A stretch of DNA of 64,000 nt, taken from Candidatus Gastranaerophilales bacterium (GTDB lineage Bacteria; Cyanobacteriota; Vampirovibrionia; Gastranaerophilales; Gastranaerophilaceae). The position numbers and the translations under genes are program-made. The DNA lies in assembly GCA_947630045.1 (NCBI GenBank), contig CANRGC010000008.1, positions 34,076 through 98,075 on the forward strand, read 5' to 3'. The notes beneath the pieces are model-generated. The model worked only from the letters and a program-made list of their open reading frames with translations, did no database searches and had not been told where the DNA came from. Positions 1 to 9,773 of this stretch are shown one piece after another; positions within the stretch are counted from its first letter, which is position 1; every line of letters starts with the position of its first letter.

Positions 1-1765
1 TTGCGGCACGACCTCTGAGTTGGTTGTCAATTCTTCTTGATTCGTGTCTTTCGGTGCCTATAACGTGCAAACCGCCAAGTTTAACAACCTCATCGTGTTC
101 TTTTTCGGTTATTTCTCTTGCTTCCATAAGGGCTTTATCTCTAAGCTCCGAATAATTTGGAGCGTCAGGCGTAACACCCATGGAATCAAGTTTTTCTTTC
201 GCAAGATATTCGGGGTTTCCGCCAAGCAAGATGTCGGTACCACGGCCCGCCATATTGGTTGCAATCGTAACCGAACCCAATCTGCCCGCCTGAGCAATAA
301 TGTAAGCTTCTTTTTCATGGTGTTTGGCGTTTAAAACGTGATGTTTAATTCCTCTTTTTGATAAAAGGGCAGATAAAATTTCAGATTTTTCAATACTGAT
401 TGTACCTGCAAGGACGGGGCGCCCCGTTTTTGAAAATTCTTCAATTTCATTAACAACATTTTGATATTTTGCCATTTGAGATTTATATATAATATCGGGC
501 AAATTAACCCTTATGTCAGGCTTATTTGTGGGAATTGCCGTAACTTCAAGGTTATATATCTTTCCGAATTCGGCTTCTTCGGTCATGGCGGTGCCTGTCA
601 TACCGGAAAGTTTGGGGTAAAGTCTGAATAAATTTTGAAAAGTAATGCTTGCAAGGGTTTGTGTTTCATCTTGTATGGGAACGCCCTCTTTTGCTTCAAT
701 TGATTGGTGAAGCCCCTCGGACCACCTTCTGCCTTGCATAAGACGTCCCGTAAATTCGTCAACAATCATAACTTCGTTATTTCTGACAACATAGTCGGTG
801 TCTTTAATAAAAAGCTCTTTTGCCCTCAGCGCCTGAGTTAAATAGTGAGCATACTGGGTGTTAATATCATATAGGTCATCAACTCCGAGAAGCTCTTGAG
901 CCTTATCAATACCGTCTTCGGTGAAAATAATGTTTTTTGCTTTTTCATCAACCTCATAGTGAACATTTTTTTCAAGCATGGGGGCAATTTTTGCCATTAA
1001 GATATAAGTATCGGCAGACTGTTCAAGGCGCCCCGAAATTATGAGAGGAGTTCTTGCTTCGTCTATCAATATACTGTCAACCTCGTCTATAATTGCATAA
1101 TTATACGCTCTTTGAACAAGCGCCTCGTTAGATTTAGCCATATTGTCACGAAGATAATCAAACCCGAATTCGTTATTTGTTCCGTAGGTTATATCGCACA
1201 TATAAGCATTTCTTTTTTGTTCAAAATCGAAGCCGTTTGCGGAAGAAAGAATAACACCGACGGAAAGCCCTAAAAATTCATAGATTTTGCCCATCCAATC
1301 ACGGTCACGCTTTGCAAGGTAATCATTAACGGTGATTATATGAACCCCTTTGCCCGTAAGCGCATTAAGATAGGCAGGGAGTGTTGCAACAAGAGTTTTA
1401 CCTTCGCCGGTTCTCATCTCGGCAATATGACCTTCATGAAGAAAAATTCCCCCAATCAATTGAACGTCAAAGTGGCGCATGTTTAAAACTCTTTTTCCCG
1501 CCTCTCTGACTGTTGCAAAGGCTTCGGGAAGAATTTTATCAAGCGCAGCCTTTTCAAGCGCCAAATCAGTTTTATAATCTGACGATTTTTCCCTTTTTGA
1601 TAAAATTTCTTTAAATTCGTCCGTTTTTGCACGAAGCTGTTCATCAGTCATAGCGGCAAATTCAGGCTCAAGATTATTTATATGGTCAACAATGGGAAGA
1701 ACCTTTTTAATTTTTCTGTCGTTCGGATCTTTAAAAATTTTAAGCAATACGTCAATAGCGCCCAT
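1..1765 (-). CDS. secA: Preprotein translocase ATPase SecA (C-terminal part lies beyond the left edge)
   Basis: SecA is the cytoplasmic motor that pushes unfolded preproteins through SecYEG. Reading the minus strand from an ATG at 1765, the frame stays open to the window edge and gives 588 residues. They include the Q-motif region with [11 protein letters not shown], the Walker A GEGKT (lysine near residue 123), the DEAD-like segment [17 protein letters not shown], the preprotein cross-linking domain, and [18 protein letters not shown] and NQLRGRA of the second motor domain. The IRA/scaffold regions and C-terminal tail are outside the window. The ATG sits 159 bp from the divergent permease gene. 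Family identity is certain; only the C-terminal architecture cannot be judged. Confidence 0.97.
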   Translation of the reverse strand, partial: MGAIDVLLKIFKDPNDRKIKKVLPIVDHINNLEPEFAAMTDEQLRAKTDEFKEILSKREKSSDYKTDLALEKAALDKILPEAFATVREAGKRVLNMRHFDVQLIGGIFLHEGHIAEMRTGEGKTLVATLPAYLNALTGKGVHIITVNDYLAKRDRDWMGKIYEFLGLSVGVILSSANGFDFEQKRNAYMCDITYGTNNEFGFDYLRDNMAKSNEALVQRAYNYAIIDEVDSILIDEARTPLIISGRLEQSADTYILMAKIAPMLEKNVHYEVDEKAKNIIFTEDGIDKAQELLGVDDLYDINTQYAHYLTQALRAKELFIKDTDYVVRNNEVMIVDEFTGRLMQGRRWSEGLHQSIEAKEGVPIQDETQTLASITFQNLFRLYPKLSGMTGTAMTEEAEFGKIYNLEVTAIPTNKPDIRVNLPDIIYKSQMAKYQNVVNEIEEFSKTGRPVLAGTISIEKSEILSALLSKRGIKHHVLNAKHHEKEAYIIAQAGRLGSVTIATNMAGRGTDILLGGNPEYLAKEKLDSMGVTPDAPNYSELRDKALMEAREITEKEHDEVVKLGGLHVIGTERHESRRIDNQLRGRAA

Positions 1766-1860
1766 GGCGTGTAAACCCTCATATTTAAATTGATATAAAA
1801 AATAATAACATGAAAAAGAAATTTAAAACATATAAGCAAGATTTAAATATATCCTTTGCT

Positions 1861-1888
1861 TTGACATTATCGGTTGATTGTATAGAAT
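1861..1888 (+). promoter_or_regulatory. Putative sigma-70 promoter for the permease-ruvB operon
   Basis: TTGACA at 1861-1866 matches the -35 consensus exactly and is followed after 16 bp by TAGAAT at 1883-1888. Transcription would start near 1895, about 30 nt before the permease ATG, with AGAAAGGGGAG as ribosome-binding site. TAGAAT also serves as the -10 in the promoter at 6704. Seen directly; activity is inferred. Confidence 0.65.
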
Positions 1889-1924
1889 AAACATGATTAA
1901 TACTTTTTATCAGAAAGGGGAGTT

Positions 1925-3241
1925 ATGGAACATTTACATGCGCTGGTTCAACAGAATGCAGTTATGATTAGCGCAATAATACTTATTGTGTCCTACATTT
2001 TCATTGCGTGGGAAAAAATTTCAAAAGTTACAATTGCGCTTCTTGGCGCTTCAATTACATTGCTTGTCGGCTTACTGGAAACCGAAAAAACGGAAAATCT
2101 GGCGAGGTATTTTGTAAATCATATAGATTTTAACGTTATTTTTCTTCTGGTTTCAATGATGATAATTGTGCATATTGCTGCACGTTCCGGAATTTTTAAA
2201 TGGCTTGCGAACGAAATTTTAAAATTAACAAAAGGTAAACCGAAACTCGTTCTTGCGGCTTTGGCAATATTTACCGCAGTTGCAAGCGCATTTTTGGATA
2301 ACGTTACAACAGTCATTCTCGTTATGCCGATTACATTTGCGGCTTGTAAAAAACTCGATATTAACCCTGTAATTTTCCTTTTAACGGAAATTTTATGCTC
2401 AAATATCGGCGGCACGTCAACCTTGATTGGTGACCCGCCAAACATCATAATCGGCTCGGCTGCGGGCTTTTCATTTATGGATTTTATAAACGAATTAACA
2501 CTGATTGTTGCAATAATTATGGTTGTTACAATCGGAATAATGGTTTTTCTTTTCAGAAAACAACTTAAATCAACTCAGGAAAAAATGGATGAAGTTGCAA
2601 AAATTGATAATTCACGTTCAATCAGAAGCGTTCCGCTTGCAGTGCGCTCGGTAATAGTTCTTGCACTAGTAATTTTAGGCTTCGTGACACATGATTTAAC
2701 GCACGTTCCGACATATCTTGTAGCTATGATTGGCGCAAGCGTTCTTCTGGCTTTTGAAAAACCTGCCAAAGTGCTTGTTAACGTTGAATGGAACACAATT
2801 TTCTTCTTTATCGGTTTATTTATAATTATTGGCGGGCTTGAAGCCTCAGGCGGAATTGACATAATGGCAAAGTGGCTTTTGGACGTTGCAAAAGGTTCAC
2901 AAGAAACCATGGCGTTTATTATTCTTTGGGCTTCGGGAATTTTATCGGGAATTATCGACAATATTCCTTACACGGCGACAATGGCTCCCATGCTTGCAAG
3001 TATTCAAAATATTGAAGGTCCGCAATATACTCACCCTCTTTGGTGGTGTTTATCACTCGGCGCATGCCTTGGCGGAAACATGACAATAATTGGCGCCGCT
3101 GCAAACGTTATTGTTTGTGAAACCGCTCACAAACACGGATATAAAATTTCATTCCTTGAATATTTGAAATATGGTGTTACAATAACCTTTATCTCACTTG
3201 CATTAAGCAGCGTATACATCTATCTCAGATATTTAAGATAA
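1925..3241 (+). CDS. ArsB/NhaD-type ion transporter (IT superfamily permease)
   Basis: This 438-residue polytopic membrane protein has about eleven hydrophobic segments. It carries the two related half-motifs typical of the ArsB/NhaD/P-protein branch: [17 protein letters not shown] with [18 protein letters not shown] in the first half, and [14 protein letters not shown] with [14 protein letters not shown] in the second. Relatives are Na+/H+ antiporters (NhaD), arsenite pumps or SLC13-like anion carriers; the sequence does not decide between them. A strong AGAAAGGGGAG ribosome-binding site precedes the ATG. Its stop codon overlaps the ruvB start by one base, so the two genes are likely co-transcribed. 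No ars regulator or reductase is nearby, which argues mildly for an ion-homeostasis role. Confidence 0.85.
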   Translation: MEHLHALVQQNAVMISAIILIVSYIFIAWEKISKVTIALLGASITLLVGLLETEKTENLARYFVNHIDFNVIFLLVSMMIIVHIAARSGIFKWLANEILKLTKGKPKLVLAALAIFTAVASAFLDNVTTVILVMPITFAACKKLDINPVIFLLTEILCSNIGGTSTLIGDPPNIIIGSAAGFSFMDFINELTLIVAIIMVVTIGIMVFLFRKQLKSTQEKMDEVAKIDNSRSIRSVPLAVRSVIVLALVILGFVTHDLTHVPTYLVAMIGASVLLAFEKPAKVLVNVEWNTIFFFIGLFIIIGGLEASGGIDIMAKWLLDVAKGSQETMAFIILWASGILSGIIDNIPYTATMAPMLASIQNIEGPQYTHPLWWCLSLGACLGGNMTIIGAAANVIVCETAHKHGYKISFLEYLKYGVTITFISLALSSVYIYLRYLR

Positions 3242-4320
3242 TGATAATTGACGATAACGAAAAACATAATAAACTTTTTTCTAAGCCGCCTGTTGAAAAA
3301 TCGGGCGACTTAGAAAAAAATGAAACGGAATTTGACAGAACTTTTGATAAAAACATTCGCCCCAAAACTTTTGAAGATTATATCGGTCAAAATTCCGTAA
3401 AAGAAACCCTTAAAATCACGATTGCGGCTTCAAAGAAAAGGAATGTTCAGCTTGACCATATTCTTTTGTATGGTCCTCCCGGTCTTGGAAAAACCACTCT
3501 TGCAAATATAATTGCGAACGAATGTAATGTAAATATTAAAATAACTTCCGCACCGGCACTTGAGCGCCCGAGAGATATAATCGGAATTTTAATGTCTTTA
3601 AAAGAGGGAGAAATGCTTTTTATAGACGAAATTCACAGGCTTAACAAGGTCGCCGAAGAAATTTTATATCCCGCAATGGAAGATTTTGCGCTCGATTTAA
3701 CCACGGGCAAAAGCCAAACCGTTAAAACCATGAGAGTTCCTTTAAAAAAGTTTACATTAATCGGCGCCACTACAAAAGCAGGCGCGCTTTCAGGACCACT
3801 TCGGGACAGATTTGGCATTATTCACAGACTTGAATTTTATTCGGTCGAAGAATTGAGCAGGGTAGTAAAAAGAAGCGCAAAAATTTTAAATGTCGAAATT
3901 GATGATTTAGGCGCTCTTGAAATAGCAAAAAGGTCAAGACAAACCCCAAGAATAGCAAACAGACTTATAAAAAGGGCTTCCGATTGGGCGCTTGTTAAAG
4001 AAAGCGGAAAAATTACAAAAGAAATTGCAAAGGATGCGCTTGACGCCTTAAATATAGACGATTTTGGGCTTGATGTTACGGACAGAGAGCTTTTAAAACT
4101 AATAATAAATAATTATGAAGGCGGCCCTGTCGGAATTGAAACTTTAAGCGTTGCTTTAGGTGAAGATATAAGGACAATTGAAGATGTTATCGAACCTTAC
4201 CTTTTGCAGTCGGGCTTTTTAAAGCGCACCCAAAGAGGGCGTGTTGCCACAAGAAAAGCTTATGAACATTTGGGCATAAAATATAATAACAACGGTCAAA
4301 TCGGGCTTTTTGAACAGTAA
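3241..4320 (+). CDS. ruvB: Holliday junction branch-migration ATPase RuvB
   Basis: RuvB is the AAA+ hexameric motor that, with RuvA, drives branch migration of Holliday junctions. The 359-residue protein contains [12 protein letters not shown], Walker [10 protein letters not shown] at residues 78-86, Walker B FIDEIHRL at about 127-134, the sensor region [17 protein letters not shown], and the C-terminal winged-helix segment [13 protein letters not shown] ending in [17 protein letters not shown]. The 30-residue N-terminal extension is charged and not conserved. Start and upstream stop overlap (TAATG). The fully diagnostic motifs make this certain. Confidence 0.97.
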   Translation: MIIDDNEKHNKLFSKPPVEKSGDLEKNETEFDRTFDKNIRPKTFEDYIGQNSVKETLKITIAASKKRNVQLDHILLYGPPGLGKTTLANIIANECNVNIKITSAPALERPRDIIGILMSLKEGEMLFIDEIHRLNKVAEEILYPAMEDFALDLTTGKSQTVKTMRVPLKKFTLIGATTKAGALSGPLRDRFGIIHRLEFYSVEELSRVVKRSAKILNVEIDDLGALEIAKRSRQTPRIANRLIKRASDWALVKESGKITKEIAKDALDALNIDDFGLDVTDRELLKLIINNYEGGPVGIETLSVALGEDIRTIEDVIEPYLLQSGFLKRTQRGRVATRKAYEHLGIKYNNNGQIGLFEQ

Positions 4321-5241
4321 CTATACTTGAAGGTGTTTTTTAATACACATAAAGCTTCCGAGAGCGCAACAGAATGTTCCAAGGGCAATAACACTTAATA
4401 TTGTAACCACTTGGAATATTACACAAACGCTTGTCGGCGCCATAAAAAATTCATGGAGTTTATACATGAAATTATTAACCGTATATACGGGGAAAAGCGC
4501 AAAAATCGCACCGATAAACCCGTAAATCGAACCTTGCAAGATTAAAGGAAATTTAATATACCAGTTAGAAACGCCCATGAGCCTCATTATTTCGATTTCT
4601 TCTTTTCTTGATTGAATAACAAGCTGAATTGTGTTGCTTATAATTGTCATTGTTAAAATAAATGCACCGATAACAACAACAATCGTGGCAACATGGCTCA
4701 ATTGGCTTAAGGCTTGGAATTTTTTAACCCAGTCTTTAACATAATTCGTATCTTTCACTCCTTTAACGGATTTAACCTGAGTTAAGACCCCTTCCAAATT
4801 TTTGACATCGTCCACTTTAATATGCAAAGTGTCGGGCAGAGGGTTTGAAACCTCGGGAACATCTATTTCTGTTTTCAAATCTTGCCAAGCTTTTTCTTTT
4901 GAAATGAATTTAATATTTTTAACATGGTCAATATTTTTGACATCTGATATAACGGCTTTTGAGTCAGCATTCGGCGCAAGATAAGCCGACACCTGTAAAG
5001 TTCCGCCAAGCTCGTTTAAAACTGATTGAAAAGAAAGAGAAGACCTTAAAAGCACGCCAAAAATGGTTAAAATTGCAAACATCGTGGAAACAATTGCAAT
5101 ATTAATAAGTCCGGCCTGTTGAATGCCTTTAAGTGTTTCCAAAATCATTCTGTAAAAAATTCTAATCTCAGTCAGCCAATCTTTTGGAATATGAGATTTA
5201 ACTTTCTGTTTTATTTTTCTTCTGGTTTCGCCGTTAGCCAT
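4321..5241 (-). CDS. ftsX: Cell-division ABC transporter permease FtsX
   Basis: FtsX is the membrane subunit of FtsEX, which couples divisome assembly to peptidoglycan hydrolase activation. The protein has a cytoplasmic N-terminus, one membrane segment (GLINIAIVSTMFAILTIFGV), a periplasmic loop of about 130 residues, and three C-terminal membrane segments with the SRKEEIEIMRLMG signature. An upstream ATG at 5259 exists, but the ATG at 5241 (MANGETRRK) has a better spaced GGCGGGA ribosome-binding site and overlaps the ftsE end by only 8 bp, so I prefer it (306 residues). It directly follows ftsE on the same strand, as in most genomes. Confidence 0.93.
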   Translation of the reverse strand: MANGETRRKIKQKVKSHIPKDWLTEIRIFYRMILETLKGIQQAGLINIAIVSTMFAILTIFGVLLRSSLSFQSVLNELGGTLQVSAYLAPNADSKAVISDVKNIDHVKNIKFISKEKAWQDLKTEIDVPEVSNPLPDTLHIKVDDVKNLEGVLTQVKSVKGVKDTNYVKDWVKKFQALSQLSHVATIVVVIGAFILTMTIISNTIQLVIQSRKEEIEIMRLMGVSNWYIKFPLILQGSIYGFIGAIFALFPVYTVNNFMYKLHEFFMAPTSVCVIFQVVTILSVIALGTFCCALGSFMCIKKHLQV

Positions 5242-5908
5242 ACGTTCCCGCCTGTACATCCTTAATAATTTGACCCTCGCTCAACGTGATGACCCTTTTT
5301 CTGAAATAATCAACAATAGCATGGTCATGCGTTGAGACAAGAATTGTAATTCCTCTTTGATTAACCTGATCGAGAATTTCCATAACTTCCATAGAGTTTC
5401 TCGGGTCAAGGTTTCCCGTCGGTTCATCCGCAATTAATAACGGCGGGCCGTTAACAATTGCTCTTGCAATTGAAACCCTCTGTTGTTCGCCGCCCGAAAG
5501 CTCAGTTGGTCTTGATTTTGCCTTATGTTCAAGCCCGACAATATTAAGAGCGCCATAAACTCTGGCTTCTATCTCTCTTGAAGAAATGCCCAGAGTTCTT
5601 ATTACGTAAGCAATGTTGTCGTAAACAGTGTGGTTTTGAAGAAGCTTAAAGTCTTGAAAAACAATACCCATACATCTTCTGAGGTTTGGAATTTTATTCG
5701 GGTGAAGGTTTCCGATGTTTATCCCCCCGATTAAAACTTGCCCCCTTGTCGGTTTTTCTTCCATATATAAAAGCTTCATTAAGGTAGATTTGCCGGCGCC
5801 TGATGCTCCTGTTAAAAAGACAAATTCCCCCGGCTTAATATGTAAATTTACGTTATAGAGGGCGGGTTTGCTTTTATACTGTTTAGTAACATCTTTTAAT
5901 ATAATCAA
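5234..5908 (-). CDS. ftsE: Cell-division ATP-binding protein FtsE
   Basis: FtsE is the ABC ATPase partner of FtsX. The 224-residue protein has Walker A GASGAGKST (residues 34-42), the Q-loop at VFQDFKLL, the signature LSGGEQQRVSIARA, Walker B LLIADEPTGNLDP and the switch histidine in STHDH. Length and motifs are standard. AGAGGAA precedes the ATG. It overlaps ftsX by 8 bp and lies 18 bp downstream of the TagA-type glycosyltransferase, so the three may form one minus-strand unit. Confidence 0.96.
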   Translation of the reverse strand: MIILKDVTKQYKSKPALYNVNLHIKPGEFVFLTGASGAGKSTLMKLLYMEEKPTRGQVLIGGINIGNLHPNKIPNLRRCMGIVFQDFKLLQNHTVYDNIAYVIRTLGISSREIEARVYGALNIVGLEHKAKSRPTELSGGEQQRVSIARAIVNGPPLLIADEPTGNLDPRNSMEVMEILDQVNQRGITILVSTHDHAIVDYFRKRVITLSEGQIIKDVQAGTYG

Positions 5909-5926
5909 ATTAAAAAATTCCTCTGA

Positions 5927-6658
5927 TTAGTCTTTTGAAACTATACTATCAATTATACTTTGAAAAAAGAATATTGGCAAAGTCGGAAAAATTCTTTTAA
6001 ATCTTTCGGGCTGTTTTATGGTTCTGTAGAGCCATTCAAGCCCCAATTTTCTGTAAATTTCCGGCGCAAGCTTAACGCACCCCGAAAAAACGTCAAAAGT
6101 GCCGCCGACACCAATCATAACTCCGCATTGCATTCTTTTTTTCAGTTCGTATATAAAAAGTTCCTGTTTGGGAGCACCCATGGCGCAGAGAATAAATTTG
6201 GCGCCCGAGTTAACAATCTTATCTATGATTGGTGAAAAGTCTGAAAAATAGCCGTCATTTGTGCAAACTATATTAATATTGGGGTGTTTTGTTTTAATGT
6301 TTTGAGTTGCAAGATTTAATATTTCAGGCTTTGCGCCGATAAGTGCAACAGGAATTCCCGCTTTTTCGCACTCATCAAGCATTCTATAGCTTAAGTCAAC
6401 TCCCGTAACTTTTTCTTGAGAAATTCCTTTTAATTTAAGCGCAATTTGAATGCCAACCCCGTCAGGAGTAACAATTTCAGCTTCATGTAAAACTTTTTTA
6501 AGAACGGGGTTTTTCTTCGCCTGTTGAATAATTTCGGGATTTATGGTTTCCAGATGAACGACTTTGTTGTTTTTAATTGAATCAAGACACTCAAAAATAA
6601 CCTCGTCAAAAGTCATTAAATCAACGTCATACCCTTGAATTTTTGCTCTCTTTTCCAT
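5927..6658 (-). CDS. WecG/TagA/CpsF-family glycosyltransferase (GT26)
   Basis: This 243-residue enzyme belongs to the GT26 family, which transfers ManNAc or ManNAcA from UDP onto undecaprenyl-PP-GlcNAc in teichoic acid or enterobacterial common antigen synthesis. Family features are LETINPEIIQQA near the N-terminus, VTPDGVGIQIA, GAKPEILNLA, ILCAMGAPKQE, GVGGTFDVFSG and APEIYRKLGLEWLYRT near the C-terminus. It lies just upstream of ftsE on the same strand, outside the glycan locus, so it probably serves a conserved envelope polymer. The exact acceptor cannot be told. Confidence 0.9.
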   Translation of the reverse strand: MEKRAKIQGYDVDLMTFDEVIFECLDSIKNNKVVHLETINPEIIQQAKKNPVLKKVLHEAEIVTPDGVGIQIALKLKGISQEKVTGVDLSYRMLDECEKAGIPVALIGAKPEILNLATQNIKTKHPNINIVCTNDGYFSDFSPIIDKIVNSGAKFILCAMGAPKQELFIYELKKRMQCGVMIGVGGTFDVFSGCVKLAPEIYRKLGLEWLYRTIKQPERFKRIFPTLPIFFFQSIIDSIVSKD

Positions 6659-6703
6659 AATAAAAATAATAACAGATAAAAACCTATATTCAAGCGAAAC
6701 GGT

Positions 6704-6732
6704 TTGACTTATAAAAATTTTATTTATAGAAT
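6704..6732 (+). promoter_or_regulatory. Putative sigma-70 promoter of the Gfo/Idh/MocA gene
   Basis: TTGACT (6704-6709) and TAGAAT (6727-6732) are separated by exactly 17 bp and lie about 50 bp upstream of the chosen ATG at 6781. Good consensus match; function inferred. Confidence 0.65.
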
Positions 6733-6780
6733 AAATATGATATTTTATTGTCAGGACTGATTTTAAGGAAGTTTAATAAT

Positions 6781-7782
6781 ATGACAAACGGCAAAATTGT
6801 TGGGGTAATAGGCTGCGGAATTTGGGGCAAAAACATTGTAAGAAACTTTTATAATTTAGGCGCCCTTCACACCGTTTGCGACTTGGATGATGATACTTTA
6901 AAAATGATAAATGAAACCTATAAAGGAACATCCACCACAAAAGATTTTAACACTCTTTTAAACAGCAAAGAAATCAAGGCAATTTGTGTTATCACCCCAA
7001 GCCACACTCATTTTAATCTTGTAAAACTTGCTCTTGAACACGGAAAACATGTTTACGTTGAAAAGCCGATTTCAATTAAAGCGGATGAAGCATTAAAATT
7101 AAAAGAAATTGCCGAAGAAAAAAATCTTGTTCTTATGGTGGGACACCTTCTTTTATATCACCCCGCCGTAAACAGATTAAAAATGCTCATAGAAGACGGC
7201 GTTTTGGGCAAAATTAAATATGTACAAAGCGACAGATTGAATATAAACTATTTTAAAAATGACAGAAGCGTTATGTGGGACTTAGCTCCCCATGATGTTT
7301 CAATGGTTTCTTACGTCATTGATTCTGAGCCTGAAAAGGTTATTTCCGCAACCGGAACAAGCACGGAAGATAACAACATTTTCGATATAACTCATATCAC
7401 AATAAAATACAAAAATGGCGTTATAGCTCAACTTTCAGACAGTTGGATACACCCTCAAAAGCGTGTAACGCTTATGGTTAGAGGTGATAAAGGAAGCGCA
7501 ATTTTGGATGACACCCTTCCTGATCACAAATTACTTGTATATGACAACACAAAACCGGGGCAGCAAAACATTGAAATTCCCGACTATATTGAAATTGAAC
7601 CGTTAAAACTCGAATGTCAACATTTTCTGCACTGCATAGAAACGGGCAAAACTCCACGTTCGGGCGGCGAAAACGGTTACATGACGGTTAAAGCTCTTGA
7701 GGATGCCGAAAAAATAATGCTTGGCGCTCACAGAGGCGAACTTGATAACGTTGATTTTCTTTTATCAAGGTCAAAAAAATAA
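6781..7782 (+). CDS. Gfo/Idh/MocA-family NAD(P)-dependent sugar oxidoreductase
   Basis: The protein has an N-terminal Rossmann fold (GVIGCGIWGKN at residues 6-16), the EKPIS motif and HLLLYHPAV typical of the family's catalytic region, and a C-terminal alpha/beta domain. WbpB-type nucleotide-sugar 3-dehydrogenases and inositol dehydrogenases are relatives. The frame is open upstream to a TTG at 6748, but the ATG at 6781 has AAGGAAG about 9 nt upstream and starts right at the fold, so I take it (333 residues). The gene stands alone between a good promoter and a terminator. Substrate unknown. Confidence 0.87.
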   Translation: MTNGKIVGVIGCGIWGKNIVRNFYNLGALHTVCDLDDDTLKMINETYKGTSTTKDFNTLLNSKEIKAICVITPSHTHFNLVKLALEHGKHVYVEKPISIKADEALKLKEIAEEKNLVLMVGHLLLYHPAVNRLKMLIEDGVLGKIKYVQSDRLNINYFKNDRSVMWDLAPHDVSMVSYVIDSEPEKVISATGTSTEDNNIFDITHITIKYKNGVIAQLSDSWIHPQKRVTLMVRGDKGSAILDDTLPDHKLLVYDNTKPGQQNIEIPDYIEIEPLKLECQHFLHCIETGKTPRSGGENGYMTVKALEDAEKIMLGAHRGELDNVDFLLSRSKK

Positions 7783-7803
7783 TATATTTATAAAATTTTA
7801 TAC

Positions 7804-7842
7804 AAAAAAAATAATGCCTTGAAATATAAGGCATTATTTTTT
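7804..7842. terminator. Bidirectional intrinsic terminator
   Basis: An AATGCCTT/AAGGCATT stem (7813-7820 and 7828-7835) with a 7-nt loop is flanked by an A-run on the left and a T-run on the right. It sits between two convergent genes and can end transcripts in both directions. Confidence 0.85.
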
Positions 7843-7863
7843 AAATTTTAGAAGCAAATCTGA

Positions 7864-8307
7864 TTAGTAACGACCTAAAATATCGTTAATTTTTTTGTTG
7901 CTTACCGTGTCATTGATATCATGTGCATACGGAACTGATGAAACGAATTTTTGCATTTTTTCATCAAATTCCTTGTCTGTAGCATCATCGCTGATTTCGG
8001 TCTTAGCTATAAGGCGTTGTCCGTCATTTTCGTTTCTTGTAACATATAAAGACCAGTGTGATTTTTTGGGAGCAGGTACGTTATACCCCATGTTTAATGC
8101 GCCATAGAATTCATCTTTAGCTGAATTAACATGAAGTGTGTAATTTGCGCCGATTGATTTTGTATTGATTGAAGCCAAGCTCTTATCAAGCGTATCAATT
8201 TTACCTGCACTGTTTTCGCATATTGATTGCGCAGCTTTTTCAAATTTTGCCTTGTTTGCAATGTGTAATCTTCCAAACGAAGCGGAATTAACAGGTGATA
8301 TCTGCAT
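7864..8307 (-). CDS. Small uncharacterised protein with an ISP...FG leader
   Basis: This 147-residue protein begins MQISPVNSASFGRLHI. The frame is open to 8412, but the ATG at 8307 has a perfect AAGGAGAG ribosome-binding site, so the longer form is rejected. There is no hydrophobic signal peptide and no domain I recognise. The body is soluble, rich in Lys, Asp and Asn, and ends in an amphipathic segment. I associate the short ISP...FG start with many unrelated Gastranaerophilales proteins (recall, not checked). A similar leader starts the kinase at 10646. It lies 49 bp downstream of proC on the same strand. Function unknown. Confidence 0.72.
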   Translation of the reverse strand: MQISPVNSASFGRLHIANKAKFEKAAQSICENSAGKIDTLDKSLASINTKSIGANYTLHVNSAKDEFYGALNMGYNVPAPKKSHWSLYVTRNENDGQRLIAKTEISDDATDKEFDEKMQKFVSSVPYAHDINDTVSNKKINDILGRY

Positions 8308-8356
8308 ATCTCTCTCCTTTAAAAATGTGACATTAAGTAAAAACACGAAAAAAAAT

Positions 8357-9163
8357 TTATTTGCTATTTCCCAATTCAACGGCACGATTGTAAGTTTTTT
8401 CAACCGTTTCATAAAGTATATCCTGAATATCGGAGTTTTCTAAAACTTTATTTCCTTCCGCCGTTGTTCCGTTTGGGGTTGTAACAGCCGTAATTAAATC
8501 TGTAGGGGAAGTTCCCGTTTCTAAAATCATTTTTGCTGCGCCAAGAGCGGTTTGAGCCGACAATTTGAGCGCCGTTGAATAATCAAGTCCGAGTTTTTCT
8601 CCGCCTCTTGCAATTTTGTCAATAATATAATAATAAAATGCGGGTCCCGAACCTGAAACGGCAGTGACGGCATTTATCATATCTTCATTTAAAATTTCGG
8701 CGCTGCCTAATGTGGAAAACATTTTGCGGACAAATTCAATGTCAGATTTATTTGCCGTTTTGCCGCCGCAAACAACGCTCATTCCTTCGTTTACCATAGC
8801 GGGCGTGTTTGGCATAACTCTGACAATTCTTGCGCCTTTTATGGAATTTTCGTATTTTTCGGTTTTAATTCCCGCCAAAATTGAAATAATAAGTTTGTTT
8901 TCCGATAAATCTTTAATGTTGTTTATAACCTCATCAACCACAAAAGGTTTTGTTGCAACCAAAACAACGGACGATTTTTCCAATAATTCTTTAACCGTTT
9001 TAACAGAATTAACTCCGAGAGCGGATGTTGCTTTTGTTAAATGTTCAAAATTAACATCATAGGCAAACACGTTTTCTTTTTTCAAAAAACCTGATAATAC
9101 TGCGCCTTTACAGATAGCATTAGCCATTTTGCCAAAGCCGATAAAACCGAATGTTATATCCAT
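8357..9163 (-). CDS. proC: Pyrroline-5-carboxylate reductase ProC
   Basis: ProC catalyses the last step of proline synthesis, NAD(P)H reduction of pyrroline-5-carboxylate. The 268-residue protein has the Rossmann motif GFIGFGKMANA at its N-terminus, VKP-type ATKPFVVDEV, ISILAGI, RVMPNTPAMVNEGM, and the family signature region DMINAVTAVSGSGPAF with TALGAAKMI. The length is normal. An AAGGAGTTTAATTA ribosome-binding site precedes the ATG. It is divergent from rpmH. Confidence 0.95.
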   Translation of the reverse strand: MDITFGFIGFGKMANAICKGAVLSGFLKKENVFAYDVNFEHLTKATSALGVNSVKTVKELLEKSSVVLVATKPFVVDEVINNIKDLSENKLIISILAGIKTEKYENSIKGARIVRVMPNTPAMVNEGMSVVCGGKTANKSDIEFVRKMFSTLGSAEILNEDMINAVTAVSGSGPAFYYYIIDKIARGGEKLGLDYSTALKLSAQTALGAAKMILETGTSPTDLITAVTTPNGTTAEGNKVLENSDIQDILYETVEKTYNRAVELGNSK

Positions 9164-9187
9164 TAATTAAACTCCTTCTTGTCAAAC

Positions 9188-9216
9188 TTGACAGTAAATT
9201 TTGTCTAATTTATCAT
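9188..9216 (+). promoter_or_regulatory. Putative promoter of rpmH-rnpA
   Basis: TTGACA (9188-9193), 17 bp, then TATCAT (9211-9216); the predicted start near 9223 gives a leader of about 34 nt with AAGGAG before the rpmH ATG. Confidence 0.65.
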
Positions 9217-9256
9217 AATAAAGTTATAATCAAAAATCAATATCAAGGAGTAATAT

Positions 9257-9409
9257 ATGCGCCGCACACTAGAAGGTACAAAAAGAAAAAGACAAAAAGT
9301 TTCAGGTTTCAGAGCAAGAATGGCAACGCCGGAAGGTCAAAATACCATTAACAGACGCCGTGCAAAAGGTCGTCATCAAGTTGCAATAACAGCTAAGAAC
9401 CGTGCTTAA
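9257..9409 (+). CDS. rpmH: 50S ribosomal protein L34
   Basis: This 50-residue basic protein starts [18 protein letters not shown] and contains [23 protein letters not shown], the L34 signature split here as [10 protein letters not shown] and [15 protein letters not shown] lies 7 nt before the ATG. It precedes and overlaps rnpA by 8 bp (GTGCTTAA), the nearly universal L34-RnpA coupling. No DnaA-box cluster was seen around it, so I do not infer an origin. Confidence 0.96.
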   Translation: MRRTLEGTKRKRQKVSGFRARMATPEGQNTINRRRAKGRHQVAITAKNRA

Positions 9410-9758
9410 TAAAAAAAACAGACTTACATCAAACTCATCTTTTAAGGCAACTTATTTTCAAAAAAATGTTGTTTCGGATGAGTTTTTTGTTTTATATGCC
9501 GGAAAGGCTAAAGAAAACAAGGACACGCAAACAAAATTCGGTTTTGTTGTAAGCAAAAAAGTTCACAAAAGAGCAGTAATAAGGAATAAGATTAAAAGAA
9601 GACTCAGAGAGTCAGTTCGGAAATATTTAGCGGAAGTAAACCCGATATTTATGAGTGCAATATTTATAGCAAAAGAAAAAAGCAGCGAGGCTACTTTTTG
9701 CGAGATATTAAAAAGTGTTTACAAACTTATAGATAAAATGGCAAATAAAAGATTTTAG
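9402..9758 (+). CDS. rnpA: Ribonuclease P protein component
   Basis: RnpA is the protein cofactor of RNase P, which matures tRNA 5' ends. The 118-residue basic protein starts at a GTG inside the end of rpmH, has [11 protein letters not shown] at the N-terminus (substrate-binding face) and the RNR-type signature [23 protein letters not shown] split over residues 45-67. Length and position are standard. Unusually, the next genes are kinases and not the yidD/yidC genes that usually follow. Confidence 0.95.
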   Translation: MLNKKNRLTSNSSFKATYFQKNVVSDEFFVLYAGKAKENKDTQTKFGFVVSKKVHKRAVIRNKIKRRLRESVRKYLAEVNPIFMSAIFIAKEKSSEATFCEILKSVYKLIDKMANKRF

Positions 9759-9773
9759 GAGTTTTGTTCAACT

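Noticed and set aside
9164..9256. Possible replication origin next to rpmH
   Set aside because: No TTATCCACA-like DnaA boxes and no dnaA/dnaN; the stretch is explained by divergent promoters.
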